From DATFVJ01 sp035517695 (GTDB lineage: Bacteria; Actinomycetota; Actinomycetes; Streptosporangiales; Streptosporangiaceae): a DNA stretch of 64,000 bases. Position numbers and translations under genes: made by a program. Below the pieces are notes generated by a model. That model was not told the DNA's origin. It did no database searches and was given only the letters and a program-made list of their open reading frames with translations. Where the stretch lies: the NCBI GenBank assembly GCA_035517695.1, contig DATIYI010000141.1:1-64000 (forward strand), written 5' to 3'. This document shows positions 42,610 to 51,467 of the stretch, piece by piece (positions within the stretch are counted from its first letter, which is position 1; every line of letters begins with the position of its first letter).

Positions 42610-43929
42610 ATGACCGAACCGGACGCCGGCGTGGCGATCTACTGGGATTTCGAGAATGTGCACGCCTGCGTGCTCGATGAACTGCGCGGCGATGGCACCT
42701 ACCGCAGCGGCAGGTTCAAGCCGCAGGAGCCAGTGGTGGATATCGACCCGGTCGTCGAGTACGCGGCCACGCTCGGGCGAATTGTGCTGCACCGCGCCTA
42801 CTGCAACTGGCAGTACTTCGGCCGCTACCGCGACGAGTTGCAGGCCCACGCCGTCGACCTGGTACAGCTCTTCCCGCTGACCGCGTCAAAGAACGGCGCG
42901 GATATCCGGCTGGCCCTCGACGTCGCCGAGGACCTGCAGCAGCAGGCGCACGTCAGCCACGTGATCGTCGTCTCGTCTGACAGCGACTTCACCTCTCTGG
43001 CACAGCGCTGCCGCAGGCAGGGCAGGACCTTCATCGGGATCGGGACGAGGATCACCGCCAAGAGCTTCCAGTTCGCCTGCGACGAGTTCCGCGAGTACGG
43101 AGACCTGACCGTCGCCAGCATCACACCGGCGGTTCCAGAAACGCCTACCGCCCCGCAAGAGCTCGGGTCACTTGAGGACGCTGCGGAGCTGGTCGTGAAG
43201 GCGGTGCGCAGGCTCGCGGCGGGCCGTGGTGAGTCCTGGGCGCTGAAAGCGGCGGTCAGGCCGCTGGTCAAACGGCTCGACCCAACGTTCGACGAGCGGC
43301 ACTTCGGCTTCGGTTCTTTCACCGAGCTGATCAGCGCGCTCAACGCCTACATCATCGAGCGGTCCGGCGATTATGATCACGAGCTGGCCGTGCGGGCTGA
43401 CCTGGACGGCACCGGCCAGCCGACCGAGGGGACCGCGCTCCGCGACGCCATCGCCAGCTCTTCGCCGGTTGCCCTGGTGGAGCGCCAGCTACGCAGAAAG
43501 GGACTGCGGCTCCCATCAGAACGCCAGCTGCTCTGGATCGCCCCTGAGCTCATTTCTGGCGTCTTCGAACGGTCAGGGACAGGCATCGAGCCGAATTTCG
43601 ATAGCTTGCGCGCAAAGCTCGAACAAGACCTCGCGGAATACGGGTTCGTCCTATCTGAAGCGGAGTTTAACAAGCTGAAGACCATACTTGTGCGTGCCCA
43701 GGTCCTCGAGCTGCATGGGCAGGGCAGCGGAATGAGCCTACGGCTGTCTGACACGGAGAAGTTGCGCCTCCGGCTGATTACCGTGCTCCTCGGGCATCTG
43801 GCGGATCCGGCGAGCGAGGATCCGGGCATCCTCACCGAGGCCATCTTCGGCCGTGCCGCGGGCGACGAGCAGGATCGCCTCGTCCGCGATGCGCTCCAGG
43901 CCGCGCTGCAAGAACGCAACGACATCTAA
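42610..43929 (+). CDS. NYN-domain ribonuclease-like protein with LOTUS-type C-terminus
   Basis: A 439-residue protein. The NYN (PIN-like) nuclease domain spans residues 8-160: AIYWDFENVHACVLDEL, TASKNGADIRLALDVAEDL and VIVVSSDSDFTSLAQRCRRQ hold the conserved acidic residues. A linker leads to an OST-HTH/LOTUS-like domain (DAAELVVKAVRRLAAGRGES, then RHFGFGSFTELISALNAYII). A further helical domain fills the rest. Such proteins are presumed RNA-processing or RNA-binding nucleases. No toxin/antitoxin partner is seen. Convergent with the hopanoid operon. Confidence 0.85.
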   Translation: MTEPDAGVAIYWDFENVHACVLDELRGDGTYRSGRFKPQEPVVDIDPVVEYAATLGRIVLHRAYCNWQYFGRYRDELQAHAVDLVQLFPLTASKNGADIRLALDVAEDLQQQAHVSHVIVVSSDSDFTSLAQRCRRQGRTFIGIGTRITAKSFQFACDEFREYGDLTVASITPAVPETPTAPQELGSLEDAAELVVKAVRRLAAGRGESWALKAAVRPLVKRLDPTFDERHFGFGSFTELISALNAYIIERSGDYDHELAVRADLDGTGQPTEGTALRDAIASSSPVALVERQLRRKGLRLPSERQLLWIAPELISGVFERSGTGIEPNFDSLRAKLEQDLAEYGFVLSEAEFNKLKTILVRAQVLELHGQGSGMSLRLSDTEKLRLRLITVLLGHLADPASEDPGILTEAIFGRAAGDEQDRLVRDALQAALQERNDI

Positions 43930-43947
43930 AGAACGGCCCACGCCGCA

Positions 43948-43959
43948 CGGTGCGCACCG
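43948..43959. terminator. short palindrome between convergent NYN and hpnH genes
   Basis: CGGTGCGCACCG is a perfect 12-bp palindrome in the 33-bp convergent gap. A bidirectional terminator is possible, but the stem is short and lacks a T-run. Confidence 0.35.
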
Positions 43960-43962
43960 CGG

Positions 43963-44967
43963 TCAGGTACCGCGCATCGCCCGCAGCGACTCCCTGAGCG
44001 AGCCCATCGTGGCGAGCACCGCCGTCGGCTCATAGCCGCAGTGCGCCATGCAGTTGGCGCAGCGCGGGTCCTTGCCGCGGCCGTAGGATTCCCATTCGGT
44101 GGTCTCGATGAGCTCGCGGTAGGTCTTCGCGTAGCCGTCCGACATCAGGTAGCACGGCCGCTGCCAGCCCAAAAGCGAATAGGAAGGGATCCCCCATGCC
44201 GTGCAGCCGAAGTCTGTCTTGCCCTCAAGGAAGTCGAGGAACAGCGGCGAGTGGTTCAGCCGCCAGCGCTCCCTGTTGCCACCCCCGAACGCCTTGCGGA
44301 ACAGTTCCCTGGTCTCCGTCACACCGAGGAAGTGCTCCTGATCGGGCGCCTTCTCGTACGCGTACGCAGGCGAGATCATCATTTCGTCGACCTTCAGGTC
44401 GTCGTTGAGGTAGTTGAGCACGTCGATGACGGTCTGCGGGCTGTCGGTATTGAAGAACGTCGTGTTGGTGGTGACGCGGAACCCGCGGCGCTGGCATTCC
44501 TTGATCGCTGCCACGGCATCATCGAACACGCCGTCCTTGCACACGGACGCGTCGTGCCGCTGCGCCAGGCCGTCGATATGCACGGCCCAGGTGAAGTAGC
44601 GCGACGGCGTGAACTTGTCGATGTGCTTGCCGATGAGCAGCGCATTGGTGCAGAGGAACACATATACCTTGCGCGCGATCAGCCGCCGGACGATCTCGTC
44701 GATCTCCGGATGCATGAGCGGCTCACCGCCAGCGATCGACACCATCGGCGCGCCGCACTCCTGCACCGCAGCGATCGCCTGGTCGACAGGCATCCGCTGC
44801 TTCAGCAGGCTCGCCGGATGCTGGATCTTGCCGCATCCCGCGCACTTCAGGTTGCATGCGAACAGCGGCTCGAGTTCGACGATCAAGGGGAACTTCGACC
44901 TGCGGCTTATCTTCTGCCGGAGCAGATAACTGGCGATTCTCATGCTCTGACGCAGCGGCATCGTCAT
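43963..44967 (-). CDS. hpnH: adenosyl-hopene transferase HpnH (radical SAM)
   Basis: A 334-residue radical SAM enzyme that adds the 5'-deoxyadenosyl group to diploptene, the first step to extended C35 hopanoids. The [4Fe-4S]/SAM motif is CNLKCAGC (about residue 38-45), with SIAGGEPLMHPEIDEIVRRL (GGE motif) after it. Further landmarks are FLCTNALL and HIDGLAQRHD. The C-terminal Cys cluster RCANCMAHCGYEPTA is a HpnH feature. Length matches the family. Its ATG overlaps the ispH fusion stop (ATGA), so it is the terminal gene of the operon. Confidence 0.95.
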   Translation of the reverse strand: MTMPLRQSMRIASYLLRQKISRRSKFPLIVELEPLFACNLKCAGCGKIQHPASLLKQRMPVDQAIAAVQECGAPMVSIAGGEPLMHPEIDEIVRRLIARKVYVFLCTNALLIGKHIDKFTPSRYFTWAVHIDGLAQRHDASVCKDGVFDDAVAAIKECQRRGFRVTTNTTFFNTDSPQTVIDVLNYLNDDLKVDEMMISPAYAYEKAPDQEHFLGVTETRELFRKAFGGGNRERWRLNHSPLFLDFLEGKTDFGCTAWGIPSYSLLGWQRPCYLMSDGYAKTYRELIETTEWESYGRGKDPRCANCMAHCGYEPTAVLATMGSLRESLRAMRGT

Positions 44968-46622
44968 GATGGCCGCACCTCCTTCGGCAGCGAAAAACTC
45001 ACAGATTCAGTGGCGATCACGCGTTCTTCCACCTCGACGCGTCCCAGCCCGCGAAGCGCCGCGATCACCTCATTGACCAGCGCGGGCGGCGCGGATGCCC
45101 CGGCGGTCAGCCCGATCACGCGTGCTGGTGCCAGCCAGCCAAGCTGGATCTGCGCGACGTCCTCGATCAAGTAGGCGGGCGGGCCTGCCCGCCGTGCCGT
45201 CTCCACCAGCCGGACCGAATTGGACGAGTTCGCGGACCCCACCACGAGCACCAGGTCAGCATCGGCTGCAACCACCTGGATTGCCTGCTGCCTGTTGGTG
45301 GTGGCGTAACAGATGTCGTCAGTGCCCGGCCCGCGGGCGGAAGGGAACCGACGCTGCAGCGCTTCCTGCACGGATCGCGCCTCTTCCACGGCCAGCGTCG
45401 TCTGCATCAGGTACGCGACCCGCGACCCGTCAGCCGGCCGCAGCCGGTCCACATCCTCTGCGGTCTCCGCGAGCGTCACCATGCCCGGTGCCTCGCCCAG
45501 GGTGCCCTCGACCTCGTCGTGCCCCGCGTGCCCTATCAGCACCACCTGGTAGCCCTGGTCGGCGAACCGGCGCGCCTCTGTGTGCACCTTGGCGACAAGC
45601 GGGCAGGTCGCGTCCACCACCTCGAGGCCGCGCCGCGCGGCCTCAGCCCGCACCGCTGGTGCCACCCCGTGCGCGGAGAACACCACGACACAGCCATCGG
45701 GCACCTCGTCGAGTTCCTCGACGAATACCGCGCCGCGATCGGCGAGCGAGCCGACCACGTGCGCGTTGTGCACGATCTGCCGCCGCACGTAGACGGGCGG
45801 GCCGTGGCGCGCGAGGACACGCTCGACGATCTCGATCGCCCGCTCCACGCCCGCGCAGAACGAGCGCGGCCCCGCGAGCAGGACCTTACGGTCGGCCGCC
45901 GCGTCGCCCCAGCGCCGCAGCACCGGCCCGGCACGGTGCAGCGCGCGCAGGGCGGCCACGCCGCCCGACACGGTCGCGGGGTGCAGCAGCGGCCTGCCCG
46001 GTCCATCGGAGACGGCGCGGAGTACGGCGACCGGCCGACCGCCAGCCGCGGCCGCAAGTGGCGCGGATTCCATGTCCGCGACTAGCGCACCGGTCGCGGC
46101 GAGCCGCTGCCTGCCAGGCCCGTGCACCAGCCCCGCGGTGGTCACCACGGGTCCCGTCCGCGCGGCCAGCCCGGCCCGGCGAAGCTCACCGGCCAGCAGC
46201 GGGGCCGACGGGCACTCGACGACCGGCCAGTCGCCGCCGTCCGCGCGGACCTCGGTGGCGACCACGATCTCGCCAGGCCGCAGATCACGGTCGAGCGCGC
46301 CGCCGAGACCGGTCACCGCCATTGTCCTGAACGGCTGCCGCGCGAGTTCCGCGGCACGCCGTGCGGACCGCCGCGGGCCGAAACCTGTCCTGGCGACGCT
46401 GACGGCGCCGCGTTCGGCGGTACCTTCGGCCGTGCGTTCGGCGGTACCTTCGGCCGTGCGTTCGGCGGCACCTTCGGCCGTGCGTTCGGCGGTACCTTCG
46501 ACCGTGCGTTCGGCCGGGACAGCCCGGCGGGTCAGGCCGCGGCGGACCGCGTGTGCTTCGATCCGCAGGGGTGCGCACACGAGCAGGCCGCGGCGCGACG
46601 AGCCTTGCTCAGCCGCGCTCAC
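44964..46622 (-). CDS. ispH: HpnG-like nucleoside phosphorylase fused to IspH
   Basis: A 552-residue fusion. Residues 1-235 or so resemble HpnG-type phosphorylases (GLLVCAPLRIEAHAVRRGL, TMAVTGLGGALDRDLRPGE, VADMESAPLAAAAGGRP). A 24-bp repeat tract (46419-46515) inserts TAERTAEG units between the first strands. From about residue 240 a full IspH follows: SFCAGVERAIEIVERVL, IVHNAHVVGSL, VVDATCPLVAKVHTEA and DICYATTNRQQAIQ carry the three Fe-S cysteines and the TxN substrate motif. IspH makes IPP/DMAPP; HpnG removes adenine from adenosylhopane. GTG at 46622 overlaps the shc stop (GTGA); the longer frame to 46859 is antisense-free but lies inside shc. Confidence 0.88.
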   Translation of the reverse strand: MSAAEQGSSRRGLLVCAPLRIEAHAVRRGLTRRAVPAERTVEGTAERTAEGAAERTAEGTAERTAEGTAERGAVSVARTGFGPRRSARRAAELARQPFRTMAVTGLGGALDRDLRPGEIVVATEVRADGGDWPVVECPSAPLLAGELRRAGLAARTGPVVTTAGLVHGPGRQRLAATGALVADMESAPLAAAAGGRPVAVLRAVSDGPGRPLLHPATVSGGVAALRALHRAGPVLRRWGDAAADRKVLLAGPRSFCAGVERAIEIVERVLARHGPPVYVRRQIVHNAHVVGSLADRGAVFVEELDEVPDGCVVVFSAHGVAPAVRAEAARRGLEVVDATCPLVAKVHTEARRFADQGYQVVLIGHAGHDEVEGTLGEAPGMVTLAETAEDVDRLRPADGSRVAYLMQTTLAVEEARSVQEALQRRFPSARGPGTDDICYATTNRQQAIQVVAADADLVLVVGSANSSNSVRLVETARRAGPPAYLIEDVAQIQLGWLAPARVIGLTAGASAPPALVNEVIAALRGLGRVEVEERVIATESVSFSLPKEVRPS

Positions 46623-48646
46623 GTGGCGCCCGCCAGGTAGCGGCCCAGCGCGCTGACCGGGAACACCAGCCGGTACAGGTGGTAGTTGATGTAGAAGTCG
46701 CCGGGAAAGCCTGTCCCGGTGAACTGCGGCTCGTCCCAGGTGCCTTCGCTCGTCTGGTGATCGATCAGCCAGCGCACGCCGACTGTTACCGCGCGCGATA
46801 CAGCAGTTGCGTTCCGTGATCGCGATCCATCGGCCGCGAGCAATCCGATCAGGGCCCACGCGGTCTGGGAGGCGGTGGACTCACCCCGGCCCGCAAGTCC
46901 TGGGTTGTCGTAGGCGCGCAGATCCTCGCCCCATCCCCCATCGGGGTTCTGGCGTGATTCGAGCCAGGCGACCGCGCGGCGGATGGCCGGTTTCCCCGGC
47001 TTCACCCCTGCCGCGACGAGCGCGGGAAGCACCGCGCCCGTGCCGTACACATAGTTCGCGCCCCAGCGGCCGAACCACGATCCGTCCGGCTCCTGTGCGC
47101 GCAGCAGCCAGACCACGCCGCGGCGCACCGCCCTGCCCTCGGCGAGTCCCGCCGCGCTGAGCGCCTCCACCACGTGGGCTGTCACGTCCGCGGACGGCGG
47201 ATCGATCACCGCACCGAAATCGCAGAAGGGCAGTTTCGTGCATAGCTGCCGCGTGTTGTCCGCGTCGAACGCGCCCCAGCCGCCGTCGCGCGACTGCATG
47301 CCCTCCAGCCAGCGCACGCCCCGGCGCAGTGCCGCCCCCGCGGACACCACAAGTTCCCCGGTCGCGCCATCGGGCGCGGGCGGCAACGCGCGGCGGAGCG
47401 CGAGCACCGCGACCGCCGAATCGTCGATATCCGGATAGCCGTCGTTGTCGAACTCGAATGCCCAACCACCTGGCGCGACCCGGGGGCGGCGCACCTGCCA
47501 GTCGCCTGGCCCTGGTACCTCCTCGTCGACCACCCACCGCGCCGCCCGCACGAGCGCGGGATCGCCTGGGCGTGCGCCGGCGTCCGCGAGCGCGATCATC
47601 GACAGCACCGTGTCCCAGACCGGGGACTGGCACGCCTCCAGGCGCCGGACCGGCCCATCAGGTGTGTGCTCCGTGACGATGAAGCGGTCGAGGCCCGCCA
47701 GCGCGCGCCGGATCACGGGATGGTCGAGCCGATAGCCGAGCAGATGCAAAGCGATCAACGAGTACACCCAAGGCGGCTGGATGCCGCCCCAACAGCCGTC
47801 CGCCTCCTGCCTGGCGATAATCCATTCGGCGCAGCGGCGCAGCGCCGCACGGCGCACCGCCGAAGCGGGATTGGGCCGGCCCCTCGCACGCACCGGGCCG
47901 TTCTCATACCTATGCAGCACCCGGTCGAGCCCGCCGAAGAAACCCGCCCAGGCGAAACGTTGCGCCACCCGCCGTGGGCGCGCCTGGCCGCGTGAGCCGT
48001 TCAGGGCCAATGCCGTCGCCTGGAGCTCGGGCAGCGCGAACGGCAACGAGTGCACGGGCCGCACCGACCCCACGATCGTGAGCGGCACGATCGTCTGCCT
48101 TGCCCAGCACGCCCAGTCGTAGACGTTGAGCGGGAACCACGTGGGCAGGTAGATCAGCTCGGGTGGCATCACCGGCAGGTCCTGCCACGGCCACTGGCCA
48201 AACAGCGCCAGCCAGATCCGGGTGAATACGCGGGTCGCCGCCACGCCACCGCCATCGCGGATGTAGGCCGCTGCTTTCGACATGTGGGCGTCAGCCGGTT
48301 GGTCACCTGCGAGCCGTAGCGCGACGTATGCCTCAACGGTGGTGGACAGCTCAGGCGGGCCACCGTGGAAGTTCGCCCAGGTACCATCGGCACGCTGCTT
48401 CGACCGGATCCAGCGCGCCGCGGCGAGCGTTTCATGCTCGGTCCGCACGCCGAGAAACTCGCGCAGCAGCAGGTCTTCTGCGTCCATGGTGACGTTGGTC
48501 TCCAGCTCGCCCTTCCACCAGCCCTGGGCATCCTGCAGGCCGAGCAGGTGATCGCGGGCGCGATCAAGCGTCGCTGCCGCCGCGCCGCGCAAGCCCGCGG
48601 TCCCTGCTCCCCCTCCCGCAGCCGCGGGCTGCTGGGTCAACGTCAT
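46619..48646 (-). CDS. shc: squalene-hopene cyclase
   Basis: A 675-residue class II triterpene cyclase, peripheral on the membrane, converting squalene to hopene/hopanol. The catalytic DXDD motif is in GYPDIDDSAVAVLALR. Multiple QW repeats are visible (QDAQGWWKGEL, RQEADGCWGG, QSRDGGWGAFD, QNPDGGWGEDL, HQTSEGTWDEPQFTGTGFPG). The C-terminal FYINYHLYRLVFPVSALGRY is the family ending. The ATG at 48646 (MTLTQQPAA) begins 11 bases after the polyprenyl synthase stop; upstream codons to 48748 are rejected. Normal length for the family (about 630-680). Confidence 0.95.
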   Translation of the reverse strand: MTLTQQPAAAGGGAGTAGLRGAAAATLDRARDHLLGLQDAQGWWKGELETNVTMDAEDLLLREFLGVRTEHETLAAARWIRSKQRADGTWANFHGGPPELSTTVEAYVALRLAGDQPADAHMSKAAAYIRDGGGVAATRVFTRIWLALFGQWPWQDLPVMPPELIYLPTWFPLNVYDWACWARQTIVPLTIVGSVRPVHSLPFALPELQATALALNGSRGQARPRRVAQRFAWAGFFGGLDRVLHRYENGPVRARGRPNPASAVRRAALRRCAEWIIARQEADGCWGGIQPPWVYSLIALHLLGYRLDHPVIRRALAGLDRFIVTEHTPDGPVRRLEACQSPVWDTVLSMIALADAGARPGDPALVRAARWVVDEEVPGPGDWQVRRPRVAPGGWAFEFDNDGYPDIDDSAVAVLALRRALPPAPDGATGELVVSAGAALRRGVRWLEGMQSRDGGWGAFDADNTRQLCTKLPFCDFGAVIDPPSADVTAHVVEALSAAGLAEGRAVRRGVVWLLRAQEPDGSWFGRWGANYVYGTGAVLPALVAAGVKPGKPAIRRAVAWLESRQNPDGGWGEDLRAYDNPGLAGRGESTASQTAWALIGLLAADGSRSRNATAVSRAVTVGVRWLIDHQTSEGTWDEPQFTGTGFPGDFYINYHLYRLVFPVSALGRYLAGAT

Positions 48647-48657
48647 CTCCGCGCCCC

Positions 48658-49713
48658 TCACGACTCCCGGTTCGCGATGAACCGCGCTATCTCGGTCAGT
48701 TCTGCGTGCACGTCCTCGGGGATCGGCGTGCTGGCGAGGCATTTGCACGCCGCCTCAAGCTGCCGCGTGGCCTCCTCCTCGGCCCACCTCCTGCCGCCCG
48801 CGTCCTCGATCAGCCACGCGGCGCGGCTGAGGTCGTCCTCGGTCAGCGGATCGGGACGGCCGAGCAGATCGCAGAGCTGATGGCTCGCCGCGTCTGCCGA
48901 CGGCGGACCGGCCATCGCGGCCACCACCGGCAGGCTCTTCTTGCGGGTGCGCAGGTCGGACCAGACCGGCTTGCCTGTTACCTCGGGTGCCCCCCAGATC
49001 CCGAGCAGGTCGTCGACCAGTTGGAAGGCCAGCCCGATGTGCGAGCCGAAATCAGCCAGGCTCATGGCCAGGCTCGGCGGCGCGCCCGTGAAGATCGCTC
49101 CGATGCTGCACGCGCACGCCATCAGCGCCGCGGTCTTGTCGCCGGCCATGGTGAGGCACTCATCCATGGACACGCTGCGGCGCTTCTCGAATTCCATATC
49201 GGCGCTCTGACCGCTGATCAGCCGCTGCACCGCGGCGAGCAGGCAGCGGGCCGCCCAGCGCCCCTGCGGCCCGCCGTCCTCGAGCAGGAGGTCCTGCGCC
49301 AGCGCGAGCAGGGCGTCACCGGCCAGGATCGCCGCCGGGATGCCGAACACCGTCCACGCCGTGGCCCGGTGCCTGCGTTCGGTGTCGCCGTCCATGATGT
49401 CGTCGTGCAGCAGCGAGAAGTTGTGCACAAGCTCGACCGCCACGGCGGCGGTGACGCCGCGTTCCGCGGGCGCGCCCGCGGCCCGCACGGACAGCAGCGC
49501 GAGGGCAGGCCGCAAGGCCTTACCGCCGCCCACACCGCTCGCGGTCCCGGCAGGAACGGCGCCGCCAGCGGCTACGGTACCCGCTTCGGCAAGTCCCAGG
49601 TGGTAGGCGGCCACCTCGCGCATCGTCGGAGTGAGCCGCTCGAGCGACGCCTCCAACGCGGGCCGCACGATGTCGCGTGCAGTCGTGACGCCCGCGGGTA
49701 TGACGGCCGTCAT
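48658..49713 (-). CDS. trans-polyprenyl diphosphate synthase
   Basis: A 351-residue isoprenyl chain-elongation enzyme. First Asp-rich motif is LLHDDIMDGD (DDxxD), second is FQLVDDLLGIWG; the Lys/Arg before KALRPALALLSVR binds pyrophosphate. Products may be farnesyl or geranylgeranyl diphosphate; in hopanoid operons it is assumed to feed squalene formation. The ATG at 49713 overlaps the hpnE stop (ATGA). A 15-residue Gly/Ala-rich loop at GTVAAGGAVPAGTASGVGGG is longer than in many homologues. Confidence 0.93.
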   Translation of the reverse strand: MTAVIPAGVTTARDIVRPALEASLERLTPTMREVAAYHLGLAEAGTVAAGGAVPAGTASGVGGGKALRPALALLSVRAAGAPAERGVTAAVAVELVHNFSLLHDDIMDGDTERRHRATAWTVFGIPAAILAGDALLALAQDLLLEDGGPQGRWAARCLLAAVQRLISGQSADMEFEKRRSVSMDECLTMAGDKTAALMACACSIGAIFTGAPPSLAMSLADFGSHIGLAFQLVDDLLGIWGAPEVTGKPVWSDLRTRKKSLPVVAAMAGPPSADAASHQLCDLLGRPDPLTEDDLSRAAWLIEDAGGRRWAEEEATRQLEAACKCLASTPIPEDVHAELTEIARFIANRES

Positions 49714-51467
49714 CGCCTTACCCCCAGGCTTGCCAGCGTGTTCCTGGCCGCTTCGAGTCCGCTCCGCACGGCTCCCTCCATCGTGTCCGGCCAACCGGTA
49801 TCGGTCCACGCGCCGGCCAGCACCAGCCCGCTCAGCGGGGTGGCTGCTCCTGGCCGGAGCGCTGCGGTACCCGGGATTTGGCGGAACGTGGCCCGCCGCT
49901 CCCGGGTGACAAAGAAGTCGCTCACCCGTGCCGTTCGCGCCGCTGGCAGGATCTGCTCGATCGCGGGCAGGAACGTGGCACGCAGCCGCTGGGTCCGCTG
50001 GCCCGCGTATTCATCCGCCGCTGACAGCGATATGGCGAGGTACTGGCCTTGCTCGCAGCCGGATACCTTCGTCCTGTCGAAGATCCACTGGACCGGCGAA
50101 TCGACCGCGGCGGCGAACCGGAGCCCCGTCACCGGGCGGTCGTAGACCACGTGCACATTGACGATCGGCGACTCACCGAGACCGCGCCAACTCGCCGGAT
50201 CCGCTGCGCTGCCTGGCGGGCCTGCCGCCGATGCGGGAAGCAGGTTCGCGGCCTGCTGCGGCGGAACCGCGAGCACCACGCCGTCGGCAGCGAGGAACCG
50301 CTCCGATCCTGAGCCGTGCGTGGTCGCGGTGTCCCTGTAGACGGTGTCGCTGTAGACGGTGTCTGTGTAGACGGTGTCTGTGTAGACGGTGTCCCTGTAG
50401 ACGGTGTCCCTGGAAGAGCCGGCCGGGTCGTCGCCGCCGGTGCCGTCCGCCGGAAAGCCGTCCAGATAGTCAAGGCCCCACCCCGCCGCGCCTTCCGCAC
50501 CCGCGTCCGGGTACGCGGCCGGGCCACCGAGCCGGACCATGAAACCACCGCTTTGGTCCCGCCCGCGGACGCGACCTGCGCCGCCTGCGCCGCCTGCGCC
50601 GCGGACGTCGCCTGAGCCTGGTCCGTCGGCTATGTCGCTGTCACGCGCTTGCGTGACGGCCGGTCCTGGCTCGTTGGCGGCCAGGCTGATGGCGGTGACC
50701 TTGGCGCCGGTCAGCACGGTGGCACCGAGCCGGCGCAGCAGCGCACCCGCGGCCCGGCCGTGCAGGTCACCGAGCGGCACGGTCGGCACTCCGATATCGG
50801 CGGCACCAGGGCCGCCGAGCAGCGCGGTCTTGATCACCATCGCGGCGAGCGCGAGCGACGCGTCGTCGCCCGCGATGTTCAGCGCCGAGACGACGAACAG
50901 ATCCCACAGACCGCGCCTGGCCCGCGGCCCCTGGCCGTGGGCGGCGAGCCAATCGCCGAGCCGCCGGTCGTCGGTACCAGGATCGGCCGGGTCCAGCCGG
51001 AGGAAGGCGAGCGCGGCACGCACCGCACCTGCCCGCTCCCTGGGCGACAGCAGCGGATAGGTGGCGAGCGCGGACGCCAGATGAAATGGGGCGGGTAGCC
51101 CTCGCCTGCGTAGCCGTGCCGCGCCCGCCGGGGTGAGCACCCGAACGTCGAATTTTTCCTGCAGAACGGTATTCGAGGTCATGCCGAGCCGGTCGAGCAG
51201 GCCGCGGTAGGCGGTGCAGCAGCGCAGGAAAATGTGCTGGCCGTTGTCCACGGTCAGGCTGCCGCGGGTGAACGAGCAGGTTGCGCCGCCCAGCCGCGGC
51301 CGCGCCTCGGCGAGCGTTACGCGCGCACCCGCGTCGCACAGCGCGATCGCCGCCGCAACCCCGGCGAGACCGCCGCCGACCACCACGATGTGCGGCGCTC
51401 GGCCGGCCGTCATACCGCGGTAACGTGGGCCGGCCGTCGCGGCGATGCCACGCTGGGTCGCCGTCAC
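49710..51467 (-). CDS. hpnE: hydroxysqualene dehydroxylase HpnE
   Basis: A 585-residue FAD-dependent amine-oxidase-like protein that reduces hydroxysqualene to squalene. FAD motif HIVVVGGGLAGVAAAIALCD is near residue 25, GGATCSFTRGSLTVDNGQHI follows (squalene-associated signature), and the C-terminus PLSGLVLAGAWTDTGWPDTM EGAV matches the family. It is longer than typical (about 420-480) because of inserted repeats at 50332-50413 (DTVYT pentapeptides, 15-bp units) and a Gly-rich stretch at about 50570-50620. GTG 51467 overlaps the hpnD stop (GTGA). Confidence 0.92.
   Translation of the reverse strand: MTATQRGIAATAGPRYRGMTAGRAPHIVVVGGGLAGVAAAIALCDAGARVTLAEARPRLGGATCSFTRGSLTVDNGQHIFLRCCTAYRGLLDRLGMTSNTVLQEKFDVRVLTPAGAARLRRRGLPAPFHLASALATYPLLSPRERAGAVRAALAFLRLDPADPGTDDRRLGDWLAAHGQGPRARRGLWDLFVVSALNIAGDDASLALAAMVIKTALLGGPGAADIGVPTVPLGDLHGRAAGALLRRLGATVLTGAKVTAISLAANEPGPAVTQARDSDIADGPGSGDVRGAGGAGGAGRVRGRDQSGGFMVRLGGPAAYPDAGAEGAAGWGLDYLDGFPADGTGGDDPAGSSRDTVYRDTVYTDTVYTDTVYSDTVYRDTATTHGSGSERFLAADGVVLAVPPQQAANLLPASAAGPPGSAADPASWRGLGESPIVNVHVVYDRPVTGLRFAAAVDSPVQWIFDRTKVSGCEQGQYLAISLSAADEYAGQRTQRLRATFLPAIEQILPAARTARVSDFFVTRERRATFRQIPGTAALRPGAATPLSGLVLAGAWTDTGWPDTMEGAVRSGLEAARNTLASLGVRR

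Noticed and set aside
45095..46330. 411-codon plus-strand frame across ispH
   Set aside because: Arginine/proline-rich shadow antisense to IspH with all three Fe-S cysteines.
48706..50145. 479-codon plus-strand frame across the polyprenyl synthase
   Set aside because: Antisense to a gene with both DDxxD motifs; no domain on this strand.
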